Assembly: GCF_023821985.2 (NCBI RefSeq)
Contig: NZ_CP098805.1
Span: forward strand, 1,674,001-1,738,000
Length of the DNA: 64,000 nt
DNA from: Dyadobacter chenhuakuii
GTDB taxonomy: Bacteria; Bacteroidota; Bacteroidia; Cytophagales; Spirosomataceae
Direction: 5' to 3'
The notes below the pieces were generated by a model, which saw only the letters and a list, made by a program, of their open reading frames with translations, was not told where the DNA came from and did no database searches. Shown here piece after piece: positions 52,785 to 63,721 of the stretch. Numbering within the stretch: the stretch's first letter is position 1; every line of letters begins with the position of its first letter. The translations under genes and the position numbers were made by a program.

Positions 52785-53567
52785 ATGAGAATTGCCACCT
52801 ATAATGTCAATGGAGTCAATGGCCGGCTGCCAGTGCTGCTGCGCTGGCTGGAAATGACAAAACCCGATGTCGTTTGTTTGCAGGAATTAAAAGCGCCGCA
52901 GGAGAAATTTCCCGAAAAAGCCCTATTGGACGCGGGTTACAATGCGATTTGGCATGGTCAGAAAAGCTGGAATGGCGTAGCGATCCTGTCACGGGGCTTG
53001 GAACTGAAAGAAGTGCGCAGAACGCTTCCCGGCTATGAAGATGATCTGCATAGCCGATACATTGAGGCCATTGTGAACGGAATGCTCGTAGGCTGTCTTT
53101 ACCTGCCAAATGGCAACCCGGCGCCCGGGCCGAAGCTGGAATACAAATTGCGCTGGTTCGAACACTTTACAGCACACGCTGCGGAATTGCTGGCTTACGA
53201 TGTGCCGGTCGTCCTGGCGGGGGACTACAATGTGATGCCCACTGAGCTGGACGTTTACAAACCCGAACGGTGGGTAGACGATGCGCTTTTCCGTCCCGAG
53301 GTCCGGGAGGCTTTCAAGAAGGTTGTGGACCAGGGCTGGACGGATGCCATCCGGAAATTGCATCCCGATGAAACGATATACACATTCTGGGACTATTTCA
53401 GAAATGCTTACGGCCGCAATGCCGGCCTTCGCATCGATCACTTTTTGCTAAGTCCGCACGTGGATGCGCGCCTGCTTGCGGCGGGTGTGGATAAGGAGGT
53501 CCGTGGTTGGGAGAAATCGAGTGACCATGCGCCTACCTGGATAGACATTGCCGATCCGGAAGAATAA
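52785..53567 (+). CDS. xth: Exodeoxyribonuclease III
   Basis: A 260-residue AP endonuclease/3'-5' exonuclease of the ExoIII (XthA) family, for base excision repair. Motifs in order: ATYNVNGVNGRL (1-14), CLQELKAP (Glu near 36), GDYNVMPTELDVY (about 147), IDHFLLSP (about 220) and SDHAPTWIDI with the catalytic His (about 247). Full length, no fusions. Ends at the terminator at 53607-53646. Confidence 0.93.
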   Translation: MRIATYNVNGVNGRLPVLLRWLEMTKPDVVCLQELKAPQEKFPEKALLDAGYNAIWHGQKSWNGVAILSRGLELKEVRRTLPGYEDDLHSRYIEAIVNGMLVGCLYLPNGNPAPGPKLEYKLRWFEHFTAHAAELLAYDVPVVLAGDYNVMPTELDVYKPERWVDDALFRPEVREAFKKVVDQGWTDAIRKLHPDETIYTFWDYFRNAYGRNAGLRIDHFLLSPHVDARLLAAGVDKEVRGWEKSSDHAPTWIDIADPEE

Positions 53568-53606
53568 GCTTTAAACCGCTTGCTAACCCTGCCCTGTAGG
53601 CATTTA

Positions 53607-53646
53607 AAAAACGAAACCGGACTGCTAAGCGGCCCGGTTTCGTTTT
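53607..53646. terminator. Bidirectional terminator
   Basis: AAAACGAAACCGG pairs with CCGGTTTCGTTTT around a 14-base loop, with A/T tracts built into both arms; it lies between the convergent xth and isomerase-like genes. Confidence 0.85.
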
Positions 53647-53649
53647 AAT

Positions 53650-54510
53650 TTAGTAAGTCAGACTTTTCAGATAGGCAATGGTCTGCGGCACCTGCGTAGC
53701 GTAACTCGGGCTCTCGTCTTCTATATAGTAATGTTCAATAGACGATTTTTTCGCGGCTTTCAGAATGGCTGGAATGTCGAGTTGTCCGGTTCCTAATGCC
53801 ACGTCGTTTTCAACAGGCGTTCCTCCGGACATGTTTCCGGTCACTCCCTTTTTCAAATCCTTCATGTGCATTAATTTGAAGCGCTTAGGATACTTTGCGA
53901 TCAGTGCAGCAGGGTCGGCGCCTGGGAAAAAAGTCCATAACAGATCAATTTCAAAGCTGACATATTTCGGGTCTGTTTTCTGGATCAGATAATCCATCAA
54001 AGTGCCGTCTTCATGTTTTTCAAACTCATAACCATGATTATGGTAGCAAAATGTGAGGCCGAATTCCTCTTTCAATTGCTTACCGATCTTGTTAAAATCA
54101 GCAACAGTCTGCTGAGCCATTTCCAATGTGAAAGGGCCTTTATGCGGAATCCAGGCAACGCGTACGAACTTCGCCCCCAGCGCTTTAGCATTCTCTCCCA
54201 CTTCTTTCGTTTTATTCAATGCGTCCGAATATTGCACACCAAAGGATGAACATTTGATCCCCCGCTCATCCAGAAGCTTGCGCAGCTCAGCTGCCGTTTT
54301 TCCGAACAAACTTGAAAATTCCATGTCTTTAATGCCAAGCTGCTGCAATGTATCCAACGTAGCCGCAGGGTCTTTGGCCAGGCTCTTGCGGAAAGTGTAA
54401 GAAACCATCCCCGGCATGTCAGGGAAAAGGGGTTTTGTTTTTTGGGCAAAAAGCGTGTTGACACCCAATGCAAAGGCAACAGTTGCTACGAGTATTCTTT
54501 TGAGTTTCAT
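53650..54510 (-). CDS. Exported sugar phosphate isomerase/epimerase-like protein
   Basis: 286 residues with a signal peptide (VATVAFALGVNTLFAQ), so a periplasmic version of the TIM-barrel isomerase family. Landmarks: MVSYTFRKSLAKDPAATLDT, LTFCYHNHGYEFEKHEDGT (His/Glu ligands), VSFEIDLLWTFFPGADP (Asp), KLMHMKDLKKG (His) and HYYIEDESP (Glu near the end). Such exported members are common in Bacteroidota sugar and polyol loci. No co-transcribed neighbour. Confidence 0.85.
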   Translation of the reverse strand: MKLKRILVATVAFALGVNTLFAQKTKPLFPDMPGMVSYTFRKSLAKDPAATLDTLQQLGIKDMEFSSLFGKTAAELRKLLDERGIKCSSFGVQYSDALNKTKEVGENAKALGAKFVRVAWIPHKGPFTLEMAQQTVADFNKIGKQLKEEFGLTFCYHNHGYEFEKHEDGTLMDYLIQKTDPKYVSFEIDLLWTFFPGADPAALIAKYPKRFKLMHMKDLKKGVTGNMSGGTPVENDVALGTGQLDIPAILKAAKKSSIEHYYIEDESPSYATQVPQTIAYLKSLTY

Positions 54511-54703
54511 TTTATCAGTTAAGAAGTTTCATTATTAAGACGAATCATTATCATTCATACCCTACATACAACTGGCCCACTGCCTGATCATCTGGGTGAC
54601 CTTACCATTAAATAAGAACTCTATATCGGAATAGTCCGTTTGCAGCTTGTTTTATTAATATTGCCGCTTCTAATTTTACTCACAATTCTCTAATCTCTTT
54701 CCT

Positions 54704-55723
54704 ATGAAAACCATTCGTTTACTTGGCCTGAGCTTTTTCCTTTTTGCTTCTGCCCTCAGTTGCACCGACCACGCGCCGGACCCTGTCGAATTCAGTTCCA
54801 CTGAGTTTTCAAAAGGTGCGCTAATTGCTCCAATCGCTATTACCAAGGGCGATAATAACAGACTTTGGGTAACGGAACAAGGCAGCGCTACCGACAAGGG
54901 CGACACTTATGACGGCCGGGTTTCCATGATCGGGCCTGATGGCACGGTTTATCCTGCAATCACCGGCTTTTTATCTAAAAGCAGCGTTGAAAAAATGCCT
55001 AGCGGCCTTACGCACCTTTTATACAAAGATGGAATGCTGTACATTCTTCACGGCGTGGAAGGCAGGCTTTACAAAGCAAATGTTTCGTCCTGGAACCCTG
55101 GCGACGCCCCATTGAAAGCAAGTGAGCTTAGTTTTGAAGATCTTGGCAGTTTTGTAAAATCACAGCTTCCTGATCCGGCAACTGCGGAATCCAATTTGTA
55201 CAATCTGACATGGGGGCCAGAGGGCGATCTTTTCATTACAGACGCAGCGGGTAACATGATCATTCGCAGAAAAAGTGACGGCTCGAAAAGCGTATTTGCT
55301 ACTTTCCCGGATTTCGACAATCCGAAAAAACCTGTGGGCGGCCCGACAGTGGATTTTGTTCCTACGGGTATCGCTTGGGACGGCAGCAAGTTCTACGTTA
55401 CATCTTTAACAGGTTTCCCTTTCAATGAGGGCCTGGCTGAAATCAAAACTGTTGACCAGCATGGCAATGTATCGGATCATAAAAAAGGTTTCACAACACT
55501 GGTGGATGTTGTACTAACAGACAGCAATAAGCCATTGGCTGTACATTTCGCCAGTTTCTCATCCGCTTTCATGTTTGAGCAAAATACAGGAACAGTTACC
55601 AGTGAAGACGGTGCTGTTGTTATGGCCGGACTGAACATGCCAACGGACATCGAAAAAGTTTATACAAACACTTACTATGCCGTTTCGCTTGGAAATAGTA
55701 AAGTGTATAAGCTCACTTATTAA
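54704..55723 (+). CDS. ScyD/ScyE-family beta-propeller lipoprotein
   Basis: 339 residues. Lipobox LSC at about 21 (SALSCTD). A six-bladed-type propeller: NNRLWVTEQGSATDKGDTYD, LLYKDGMLYILHGVEGRLY, NLTWGPEGDLFITDAAGNMI and TGIAWDGSKFYVTSLTGFPF. This order is that of ScyD/ScyE-like proteins, named from the cyanobacterial scytonemin cluster; in Bacteroidota their role is unknown. Monocistronic, with a terminator after it. Confidence 0.8.
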   Translation: MKTIRLLGLSFFLFASALSCTDHAPDPVEFSSTEFSKGALIAPIAITKGDNNRLWVTEQGSATDKGDTYDGRVSMIGPDGTVYPAITGFLSKSSVEKMPSGLTHLLYKDGMLYILHGVEGRLYKANVSSWNPGDAPLKASELSFEDLGSFVKSQLPDPATAESNLYNLTWGPEGDLFITDAAGNMIIRRKSDGSKSVFATFPDFDNPKKPVGGPTVDFVPTGIAWDGSKFYVTSLTGFPFNEGLAEIKTVDQHGNVSDHKKGFTTLVDVVLTDSNKPLAVHFASFSSAFMFEQNTGTVTSEDGAVVMAGLNMPTDIEKVYTNTYYAVSLGNSKVYKLTY

Positions 55724-55745
55724 CACGGATCAAGGATCCATTAGC

Positions 55746-55787
55746 TAAAAAAAATCGCCTTCCTTATCTGGGAGGCGATTTTTTTAT
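55746..55787. terminator. Bidirectional terminator
   Basis: A8-TCGCCTTCC pairs with GGGAGGCGA-T7 around a short loop with one mismatch, between the convergent ScyD-like gene and the hybrid kinase gene. Confidence 0.8.
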
Positions 55788-55806
55788 GTAGTTAAAATTA
55801 AAAATG

Positions 55807-58800
55807 CTAAACAGGAAGCCAGATGTTAAACACAGCACCATTACCCGGGCTTGAATGTGCCGAAATGTAACCGCCGTGCTGCTCCACGATTTTCTTCACA
55901 ATGCTCAGCCCGATCCCGGTTCCCGAATATTCGTGCTTGCCGTGCAGCCGTTGGAAAAGGCTGAAAATCTTCTCGCTAAATTCCTGTTCGAACCCGATTC
56001 CGTTGTCTGAAAATGTAATGTGATGGAACAGCTGATCGTGATTAATGGCAGCATACGCCACCACATCTGCCCCATCAACGATTTCTGCTTTAATGGTTAT
56101 TACGGGCTTTTCCGTAGAAAATTTGATGGAATTGCTGATCAGATTAGAGAAGAGCTGGTTGATCTGAAAACCATTTGCCCTGATAACGGGCAGATTCTCG
56201 TAAAGGATAACAGCTTGTTTCTCAGCAATAAGCAATTCAAAATCGATTTCAATGTTCGCTACAATTTCATTAAGGTCCACCGCAGTATGGTCGTCGCCTG
56301 TCTTAGCCAGCCGGCTATATGTCAGCACCGACTGTATCAGTTCGCTCATGCGCTGTGCCGACGATGAAATTTTCCGGTAATACATGTCTGCGGCGTTCTC
56401 GTCGGCTTTATTTTTCTGGATTAAATGGATGAATGTCTGGATTTTTCGCAACGGTTCCTGTAAATCGTGGCTGGCAATGTAGTTGAACGATTCCAGTTCC
56501 TTATTGGCTAATAAAAGATCCTTTGTGCGTTGCTGCACCTGCTGCTCCAACTCTTCTGTAAATAACTTCTGGCTTTCCTCGATCCGCTTGCGGGCCCGTT
56601 GAATTTTGATCTGGGATGTAATCCTGGCGAGCATTTCATTAGATGAAAATGGTTTTACCAGATAGTCATCCGCGCCGATTTCATAACCTTCAATTTTGGA
56701 TTCTTCTCCGGCCCGGGCGGTGATCAGGATCACAGGAAGCTGGCTGGTCTCCGGATTGGCTTTTACGCGCCTGAGCAATTCGATACCATCTATTTCCGGC
56801 ATCATAATGTCGCTCAAAACAAGCGTAGGCTTATATTTTTGTATTTTATCGAGTGCGTCCAGGCCGTTGGTTGCCGTAATAGTTTCATATCTGGTTGAGA
56901 CCAATGACTCAATGTGCTGGCGCATATCCGCATTATCATCTACAATCAGCACCAGTTCATTTGCTTCTCCTGATCCTGCCTCAATCTCTGGGCTGCCACC
57001 ATCTGGCAATAACGATTGCATGTCCACCAGCGCCGCTGCTTCCTGTACATATACATTTGAGCCCGCATTCGCCAGGCCGCCGTCATCTTCCAGAATCTGG
57101 GTATGGGATAAATGTTTAGTGCCAAAAGGAATGGAAACCGTAAAGCAACTTCCCTCACCTGCAACGCTTTCCACTTCGATGTTACCATTATGCAGCAAAA
57201 TGAGCTCCTTAATCAGCGACAACCCAATCCCCGTCCCCTCATATGTTCGGCCGGCCGTACTTTGGATCCGGTGGAAACGCTCAAACATATGCGGCAGCTC
57301 GTTCTCCGGAATCCCGACGCCGGTGTCGGTCACTGTAAGCACGGCATGGTCACCATTGGCAAAAAGTCTCACTGTTATAGTGCCTTCCAGTGTAAATTTG
57401 AAAGCATTCGACAACAGATTGAAGACAATTTTTTCCCACATCTGACGGTCCATATAAACCGGCGGAAGGTTGTCGTCAACTTCCACATTATATTGAAGAT
57501 CAGCGCTTTCTATCACCGATCTGAAATTCGCCGCCAGGTTACGGGTGTATGTTGCCAGATCTGTCGATACAAAATTTCCCTGATGGCGGCCACTTTCAAT
57601 GCGGCTAAAATCCAGCAGCGAATTGACGAGCTTCAATAGTCGCAAAGCATTCCGATGTGTTACTTCAATACTCTGCCTTTCCGCATTATTAAGGTTGCCG
57701 GCAGGCTTGTTCAGCAATTCTTCCAGTGGTCCAAGGATCAGCATCAGTGGCGTCCGGAACTCGTGGCTAATGTTGGTGAAAAATAGTGTCTTAGCCTTAT
57801 CCAATGCTTCCAGTGCCTCAGCGCGCTTCCGCTCTTCCTCGTACGCGAGCGTATTGTTCACACCCAGCGCAATCTGGTCCGCAATCAGTTGAATAAAATT
57901 CCGGTATGCGTCATCGAATTTGCGATATGGATTGAGCCCTACGGTAAGCACTGCCAATGGAAACTGGCGGTTAGCGGATTTTATAGGAATATCCACAAAA
58001 ATCCGCGGCGCAATGTCCCAGGCGCCTTTCGGGATCTCTTTCCACTGACCATCCACGACCGATTCCACGATATGATTTTCCTGAATGGCCGTTGTAATGC
58101 CGGGAGCGGCTAGTTCCGGGTTGGTCAGGTCTATCAACCCACTCACAGGAGCCTCCTCAAAGCCGGAGCAAGCGACGATCTCGGCGCTGCTGCCATCCAT
58201 TTTGACCTTATAGACCATAGAAAAAGGAAAATCCTGGGGATTCCCTGCAAGCGCTTTTGTTGCCTGCGCGTACACCTCCTGTTCGTTTTTCTTCTGCGCA
58301 ACTGTATCGAGCAACTGCATTGTTCTCAATGCCCGCTCGTTGATAATCCGGTCTGTATCAGCTGTATTATAGCAGATTATGCCTGATGGAAATCCGTCTG
58401 CGCCCAGCACGGGTGTGTAGGAAAAAGTATAATACGTTTCTTCCGGAAAGCCGCTTCGTTCCATGATCAGCAGCTGGGATTCCACGTAGGTCCCTTCGTC
58501 TTTTTTCATTGCCCGCGAAAGCAGCGGTTCAATGTCTTTCCAGATATCTTTCCAGACCACCGAAGCCGGCTGCCCTAATGCAACGGGATGCTTCCCGCGA
58601 ACGATATCGATATATGCATCATTATAAAATTTAATCAATTCATCCCCCCAGCCTATCCAGATCGGTTGTTTCGAGCTGAGCATGATCCGCACGCAGGTTT
58701 TAAGGCTTTGCGGCCATCGTTCGGGGATGCCGAGTTTTGTTTTTTCCCAATCAAATTGCCGGATGCGTTCGCCCATTTCGCCTCCTCCTGCGAGGAATTC

Positions 58801-58827
58801 CAGCTTTTTTAACTCATTGTCTACCAT
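55807..58827 (-). CDS. Dual-transmitter hybrid histidine kinase
   Basis: 1006 residues, cytoplasmic (no membrane segment). A PAS-like domain (about 45-165; PIWIGWGDELIKFYNDAYIDI) and a GAF-like domain (about 180-325) lead to histidine kinase 1: phospho-acceptor His355 in NISHEFRTPL, ATPase boxes DTGVGIPENELPHMFERFHR. A receiver follows with Asp673 (SDIMMPEIDG) and Lys in DYLVKPFSSNE. Kinase 2 has His787 in ASHDLQEPLRKI (the bacteriophytochrome-like HisKA type) and boxes FSDNGIGFEQEFSEKIF and GTGIGLSIVKKI. The gene lies 7 bases downstream of the response-regulator gene, so they form one operon. Confidence 0.9.
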   Translation of the reverse strand: MVDNELKKLEFLAGGGEMGERIRQFDWEKTKLGIPERWPQSLKTCVRIMLSSKQPIWIGWGDELIKFYNDAYIDIVRGKHPVALGQPASVVWKDIWKDIEPLLSRAMKKDEGTYVESQLLIMERSGFPEETYYTFSYTPVLGADGFPSGIICYNTADTDRIINERALRTMQLLDTVAQKKNEQEVYAQATKALAGNPQDFPFSMVYKVKMDGSSAEIVACSGFEEAPVSGLIDLTNPELAAPGITTAIQENHIVESVVDGQWKEIPKGAWDIAPRIFVDIPIKSANRQFPLAVLTVGLNPYRKFDDAYRNFIQLIADQIALGVNNTLAYEEERKRAEALEALDKAKTLFFTNISHEFRTPLMLILGPLEELLNKPAGNLNNAERQSIEVTHRNALRLLKLVNSLLDFSRIESGRHQGNFVSTDLATYTRNLAANFRSVIESADLQYNVEVDDNLPPVYMDRQMWEKIVFNLLSNAFKFTLEGTITVRLFANGDHAVLTVTDTGVGIPENELPHMFERFHRIQSTAGRTYEGTGIGLSLIKELILLHNGNIEVESVAGEGSCFTVSIPFGTKHLSHTQILEDDGGLANAGSNVYVQEAAALVDMQSLLPDGGSPEIEAGSGEANELVLIVDDNADMRQHIESLVSTRYETITATNGLDALDKIQKYKPTLVLSDIMMPEIDGIELLRRVKANPETSQLPVILITARAGEESKIEGYEIGADDYLVKPFSSNEMLARITSQIKIQRARKRIEESQKLFTEELEQQVQQRTKDLLLANKELESFNYIASHDLQEPLRKIQTFIHLIQKNKADENAADMYYRKISSSAQRMSELIQSVLTYSRLAKTGDDHTAVDLNEIVANIEIDFELLIAEKQAVILYENLPVIRANGFQINQLFSNLISNSIKFSTEKPVITIKAEIVDGADVVAYAAINHDQLFHHITFSDNGIGFEQEFSEKIFSLFQRLHGKHEYSGTGIGLSIVKKIVEQHGGYISAHSSPGNGAVFNIWLPV

Positions 58828-58834
58828 GAAATGA

Positions 58835-59227
58835 CTAGAAAAGGGTCGTTACGATTCTTTTAATTTCTTCCTTTACCTCATCCGTGTTGGCGTGTTTCTT
58901 AATAAGCCCTGATGCTCCGAGTGCCTTGCATTGCTGAACAATAGCCTTTTCATCGGAAGTTGAATACATAACAGCAGGGATATGAATGAGCGACGGCCTT
59001 TTTTTCATTTCTGCTAAAAATTCCATACCATTCATTCTGGGCATATTGATGTCTATGAAGATGACATCTGGGGAGAATGCGGGTTGTTCCAGTTTTTCGA
59101 GCGCCTGGATCCCGTCTTTGGCAAAAACGCATTTGGCATCAGGAAGTGCGTCTTCCAGCATAATAGAAAAAATTTCCTGATCTTCGATGTCATCGTCAAT
59201 CAGGAATACAGTCAAATTTTCAAGCAT
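58835..59227 (-). CDS. Single-domain response regulator
   Basis: A 130-residue receiver without output domain. Acidic pair DDD (FLIDDDIEDQEIF), phospho-acceptor Asp59 in FIDINMPRMNGMEF, Thr/Ser switch in MYSTSDEKA, Lys in GLIKKHAN. It is of the type found next to bacteriophytochrome-like kinases (Rcp1-like), which fits the second transmitter of the downstream kinase. The ATG at 59227 (MLENLTVFL) is used, not the 59260 codon. Confidence 0.9.
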   Translation of the reverse strand: MLENLTVFLIDDDIEDQEIFSIMLEDALPDAKCVFAKDGIQALEKLEQPAFSPDVIFIDINMPRMNGMEFLAEMKKRPSLIHIPAVMYSTSDEKAIVQQCKALGASGLIKKHANTDEVKEEIKRIVTTLF

Positions 59228-59403
59228 TTTCAAAAATTTCGGGCAAGCGCAACTACGCAATGCAAGATAATAAAAATCCTAACCTCAACGCCAACGGTGG
59301 TTTAGCAATGCTCCCGAAAACGCTGAGTTTGTTTAGCCGGTACATTAAGAATCCTTGGCGAAAAGATCACGGCCTGTTCGTAGCAGAATACTTGCAAGCA
59401 CTT

Positions 59404-62400
59404 TTACCCAGCCGAAATGCAAGCCAGATATGCCCTCTTTAAGGACGATGTAATGTCGTCGTAGCGCAGGGGTTTGGAAATGTAATCGTCCATGCCGGCG
59501 GCGAGGCATTCTTCGCGGTCTTCCTTCATGGCGTTGGCGGTCATGGCAATGATGTAAGGCTGCTCGATCTCCTGTTTGCGGATCAGGCGCGTGGCTTCCA
59601 GACCGTCGATTTCGGGCATTTGAACGTCCATGAAAACAACGTCGAACTTTCTGGTAAAGGTTTTGGCAACCACCTCAGCGCCGTCGCGGGTTACGATCGG
59701 GCTGTAACCCAGTTTTCCGAGTATTTTGACAAATAGTTTCTCATTAATCTGATTGTCCTCCGCAATCAGAATGTGCAGTGGATACTGAATAGCAAATGCC
59801 CCCGAGAGTGGCGATTGCACCGCAGGTAAAACCAGCTTGGCCGAGTCGCCCTGATTTTTCAGCTCCATCTGGATCAACTGCCCAAGCTGCTGATGCTTAA
59901 CCGGTTTGGTGAGAATAGCGGCGAATAGATCTTTGAAAGTATGCCGTTTTTCGTCGCCTACCGAGCTAAGCAGGAAAAGAGGCAATGTTGGGAAGCGCCG
60001 CTTAATGATCCCGGCCAGCGTAACGCCATCCATTTCAGGCATTTGCTGATCCGTAATGATCAGGTCGAATTTCATGCCGCTATCCAGAATTTCGAGCGCC
60101 TGTTGTCCCGAAGACGCAAGCGTGGGCACCAGTTTCCATTGCTCCATTTGTGCATGGAAAATCCGCAGATTGGTCTCATTATCATCAACGACCAGGACTG
60201 CTTTGCCGTCGTTTTCAGATGTATTGAAATGCACATATTGCCGCTGGGATTCATGACTGACCTGTGCCTGGATAGAAAAATGGAAGCTGGTTCCCTTGCC
60301 AGGCTTGCTGTCAACACTGATTGTTCCGCCCATCAGTTCCACGAGCCGCTGACTGATCACCAGCCCGAGTCCCGTGCCTCCGTACTTGCGCGTATGAGAC
60401 GAGTCGACCTGTGAGAAGGCTACAAACAGGCGATCCAGCTTGTCTGCCGGGATGCCTATGCCCGTATCTTGAACCTGAAAGCTGATTTCCAGTTCGTCAT
60501 CACTGACATACTTAACCAGTTTTACAATCACCAGAATTTCACCCTCATGCGTGAACTTGATCGCATTCCCGACAAGGTTGATCAGGATCTGGCGCAACCG
60601 CTGGCTGTCGCCGATGATCTGGTTAGGAACCTGCGGACTGATCTGGTAAACAAGATCCAGACCAATTACCGCCGCTTTGGAAGAAAATATATCCAAAACC
60701 GCCTCAATACAATCGCGAAGATTGAAACTAATGTGTTCCAGCTCCATATTCCCCGACTCAATCTTCGAGAAATCCAGGATATCATTAATTACCATGAGCA
60801 AACTGTCACCACATTTGATAATGGTGTCTGTATACTCGGTTTGTTCCTCATTCATAGGCGTTTGCGCCAGCAGCAACGCCATACCAATCACCCCATTCAT
60901 AGGCGTGCGGATCTCATGGCTCATCGTAGCCAGAAACACGCTTTTGGCCATGTTCGCTTTTTCCGCTTCCTGCCTTGCCACCAGTTCTCTTTCGTGCTGG
61001 TTCTGCAAACGGGAATTCATTGTTTGCAGGTCGGCGGATTGCAGTTCAAGTTCATGCTTTTGCCGGATCACCTCAACGGTGCGTTCTTCAACCTGCTTTT
61101 GCAATAAATCCTTTTGCTTTTTCATAGCGCCGATCCGCCAGCGGTAGAACCAATAAATAAGGCCTGCTGCCAACAAAACCGCCAATGTGCGGAACCATAG
61201 CGTTTTCCAGAATGGCGGCGTAACGTGCAGGACAATGCTTGTTCCCTGGTCGTTCCATACTCCATCATTATTGGAAGCTTTTACTTTGAAAACATATTTA
61301 CCAGGATCGAGATTGGTGTAAGTTGCTTTTCTGTTCGTTCCGCTGTAAATCCAGTCCTTGTCAAAACCAACGAGTTGGTATGCATACTGGTTCTTTTCAG
61401 AAAGTGTGTAATTCAGCGCGGTAAATTCAAAGGAAAGCATGGACTGCGCGTAGGAAACGGTAATTTCTTTGGCTACGCTGATGTGATTTTTTAAAGGCGA
61501 TCCCTCCTCCTGGTTTTTGATGGGTTGATTGAAAATCTGAAAATCAGTGATAAAGACGGGTGGGACGTATGCATTGTACTTAATGCTGTCGGGATGGAAA
61601 AAATTGAGCCCATATTGCCCTCCGACATATATGACTCCCTTTTTGTTTTTAAACAGGGAAAGACGGTTAAAAGAACCTTGCTGCAAGCCATCACTGAAAT
61701 CGAAGTTGCGGAATTCACCGGTTTTTGGATTAAACCTGGAAAGGCCCTTATTAGAACTTATCCAGAGCAAGCCCCTGTCGTCCTCAGTAATTGCCTGAAC
61801 GACATTATTAGGCAAGCCATCCGATTGCTGATAATGCTTAAAAGTATTGGTTTTCTTGTCTAACAAATTGAGCCCGCCACTGGTCGCAACCCAAATGTGC
61901 CCGTTTTTATCCTCATAAATAGCATTGACCTGGTTATTGGACAAGCTTGTGATTTGTGCAGGATCCGATGTGAATTTGGTAAACTGGTTGGTTTTCTTAT
62001 TGTAACGGTTCAGCCCGCTTCCCTCGGTTCCTACCCAGAGATTCCCAGCAGAATCCATCAATAACGAGAGAACCATGTCGCTGCTGATAGAGCCCCGAAC
62101 ATTGGCGTCGGCCCGGAATTGCGTCAAGTTCCCCGAAGTTCTATCGTATTTCAGCAAACCTCTCGACGTGCCGATCCACAGGCAATGCTCGCTTTCATCA
62201 TTGATCATCACGTGAACGTTGGCATAAATTGTAGAAGCCGGATTTTCACTTTGATTTAAGTTCTTAAATGCATTGATTTTCTTATCATACAAACTCAAAC
62301 CGCCCTTGTAATTTCCCACCCATATGTTTCCGTCAGCGTCCTCGCAAATAGCGATTGCGTAATTACTCGCGATGCTGCTTTCGTTTTTAGGATTGTGTGT

Positions 62401-63618
62401 AAAATAAGTGGTCTGGCTGGTTTCAAGGTTCACCACGTTCACTCCTCCTCCATCTGTCCCGGCCCATATCTTTCCCTCATTGTCTTCAATAACAGTGAGT
62501 ACGTTATCGTTATTCAGGCTTTTCGGATCGTTAATGTTCGTTTTCAACAAGCCAAATTTCAATGGTTCCCGGTCCATTACATTAATCCCGCCGCTATAAG
62601 TGCCGACCCACATGGTGCCCTGCGGATCGCAAAACATGCTGTATATCGATCCATTATTTAGCCCGCTCGCATCGTCCTTGTCATATTTGTAATGGGCAAA
62701 TTGGTTGTTTTCCTGCAACACGTTGATCCCCCCGTTCCTGGTTCCTACCCAAAGTCTGTGGTTTTTGTCCTCTTCCAGCGAGATAACATCATTATGAGAT
62801 AGTCCCGTCGGTTGCTGATCATTGTGCCGGAAAATGGTAAATGTTTTTCCGTCCGCATTCAAAAGATTAAGGCCTCCGCCCTCACTCGCCACCCAAATTC
62901 TGCCGCGCGAATCTTCCAGAACCTCATTCAGATCATTGCTGCTCAGGGATGCCGGATTTTGAGGATCGTTTTTGTAAATGACAAACTTTTTTGCAGCCGC
63001 ATCGAAACGGTTTAGCCCGCCACCGCTGGTGGTTATCCAGACTTTCCCCTTCCGATCGACCGTAATGTCGCTCACCACATTGTGGCTCAAACTGCCGGCA
63101 ACGCGAGGACTATTTGAATAATTTTGAAATGTGTTCTTTTCCGGATTAAAGACGCTGACACCTCCTCCTATGGTGCCCAGCCAGAGATTTCCAGCCTTAT
63201 CCTGATCAATGGCGTGCACCTTATTGTGGCTGACGGTGTTGTTATCCCCAGCTTTGTGCAGATAGTTTGTGAAGGTCTCCTGTTCACTGTCAAACCGGCT
63301 CAGCCCTCCATCGTCCGTCCCGATCCAGAGCCTGCCCTGTTTATCCTCGAATATCGTATGAATATAATTGTGGCTGATGCTCTGCGGGTTACGGGGATCA
63401 TTCCGGTAAACTGTGAATTTGTAACCATCAAACTTATTCAGCCCGTCCTGGGTGCCAAACCACATAAAACCGCGCCTGTCTTTCACAATGCAGGTCACAT
63501 TGTTTTGAGATAAGCCGTTTCCGGTAGTTAAATGTCGGAATATTGCTTGCTTATGCTGAGCGAACGAAGGGGTAAATAAGTAAAGAAGAGAAAAGAGGAG
63601 CGTAAAGGTTTTATGCAT
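59404..63618 (-). CDS. Propeller hybrid histidine kinase with two receivers
   Basis: 1404 residues. Signal peptide 1-20; about 14 two-component-regulator propeller repeats (W-[IV]-G-T-x-x-G-[GL]-[LI]-x-x-[FL], e.g. [20 protein letters not shown]) over about 30-690; Y_Y_Y domain (about 700-795); one transmembrane helix ([19 protein letters not shown], about 805). A coiled linker precedes a HisKA domain with His901 in [11 protein letters not shown], an ATPase ([20 protein letters not shown]) and two receivers with Asp1190 ([10 protein letters not shown]) and Asp1331 ([10 protein letters not shown]). Unlike hybrid two-component regulators of glycan loci it has no AraC DNA-binding tail, so output must pass by phosphotransfer or binding. 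Strong -7 box upstream. Confidence 0.9.
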   Translation of the reverse strand: MHKTFTLLFSLLYLFTPSFAQHKQAIFRHLTTGNGLSQNNVTCIVKDRRGFMWFGTQDGLNKFDGYKFTVYRNDPRNPQSISHNYIHTIFEDKQGRLWIGTDDGGLSRFDSEQETFTNYLHKAGDNNTVSHNKVHAIDQDKAGNLWLGTIGGGVSVFNPEKNTFQNYSNSPRVAGSLSHNVVSDITVDRKGKVWITTSGGGLNRFDAAAKKFVIYKNDPQNPASLSSNDLNEVLEDSRGRIWVASEGGGLNLLNADGKTFTIFRHNDQQPTGLSHNDVISLEEDKNHRLWVGTRNGGINVLQENNQFAHYKYDKDDASGLNNGSIYSMFCDPQGTMWVGTYSGGINVMDREPLKFGLLKTNINDPKSLNNDNVLTVIEDNEGKIWAGTDGGGVNVVNLETSQTTYFTHNPKNESSIASNYAIAICEDADGNIWVGNYKGGLSLYDKKINAFKNLNQSENPASTIYANVHVMINDESEHCLWIGTSRGLLKYDRTSGNLTQFRADANVRGSISSDMVLSLLMDSAGNLWVGTEGSGLNRYNKKTNQFTKFTSDPAQITSLSNNQVNAIYEDKNGHIWVATSGGLNLLDKKTNTFKHYQQSDGLPNNVVQAITEDDRGLLWISSNKGLSRFNPKTGEFRNFDFSDGLQQGSFNRLSLFKNKKGVIYVGGQYGLNFFHPDSIKYNAYVPPVFITDFQIFNQPIKNQEEGSPLKNHISVAKEITVSYAQSMLSFEFTALNYTLSEKNQYAYQLVGFDKDWIYSGTNRKATYTNLDPGKYVFKVKASNNDGVWNDQGTSIVLHVTPPFWKTLWFRTLAVLLAAGLIYWFYRWRIGAMKKQKDLLQKQVEERTVEVIRQKHELELQSADLQTMNSRLQNQHERELVARQEAEKANMAKSVFLATMSHEIRTPMNGVIGMALLLAQTPMNEEQTEYTDTIIKCGDSLLMVINDILDFSKIESGNMELEHISFNLRDCIEAVLDIFSSKAAVIGLDLVYQISPQVPNQIIGDSQRLRQILINLVGNAIKFTHEGEILVIVKLVKYVSDDELEISFQVQDTGIGIPADKLDRLFVAFSQVDSSHTRKYGGTGLGLVISQRLVELMGGTISVDSKPGKGTSFHFSIQAQVSHESQRQYVHFNTSENDGKAVLVVDDNETNLRIFHAQMEQWKLVPTLASSGQQALEILDSGMKFDLIITDQQMPEMDGVTLAGIIKRRFPTLPLFLLSSVGDEKRHTFKDLFAAILTKPVKHQQLGQLIQMELKNQGDSAKLVLPAVQSPLSGAFAIQYPLHILIAEDNQINEKLFVKILGKLGYSPIVTRDGAEVVAKTFTRKFDVVFMDVQMPEIDGLEATRLIRKQEIEQPYIIAMTANAMKEDREECLAAGMDDYISKPLRYDDITSSLKRAYLACISAG

Positions 63619-63678
63619 GCAGGGTCACATTCAATTTACAACTATTTCTACGTAAATTAAATGTAAATTATCACTCTG

Positions 63679-63686
63679 CAAATATA
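63679..63686 (-). promoter_or_regulatory. -7 box upstream of the propeller kinase
   Basis: TATATTTG on the minus strand matches the -7 consensus, with TTG 17 bases further upstream (63704-63706). The leader between here and 63618 repeats GTAAATT/AATTTAC three times, possibly regulator-binding. Confidence 0.4.
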
Positions 63687-63721
63687 TTTTGTAAATAAAA
63701 GTTCAAGGATTGGCAGCAACA

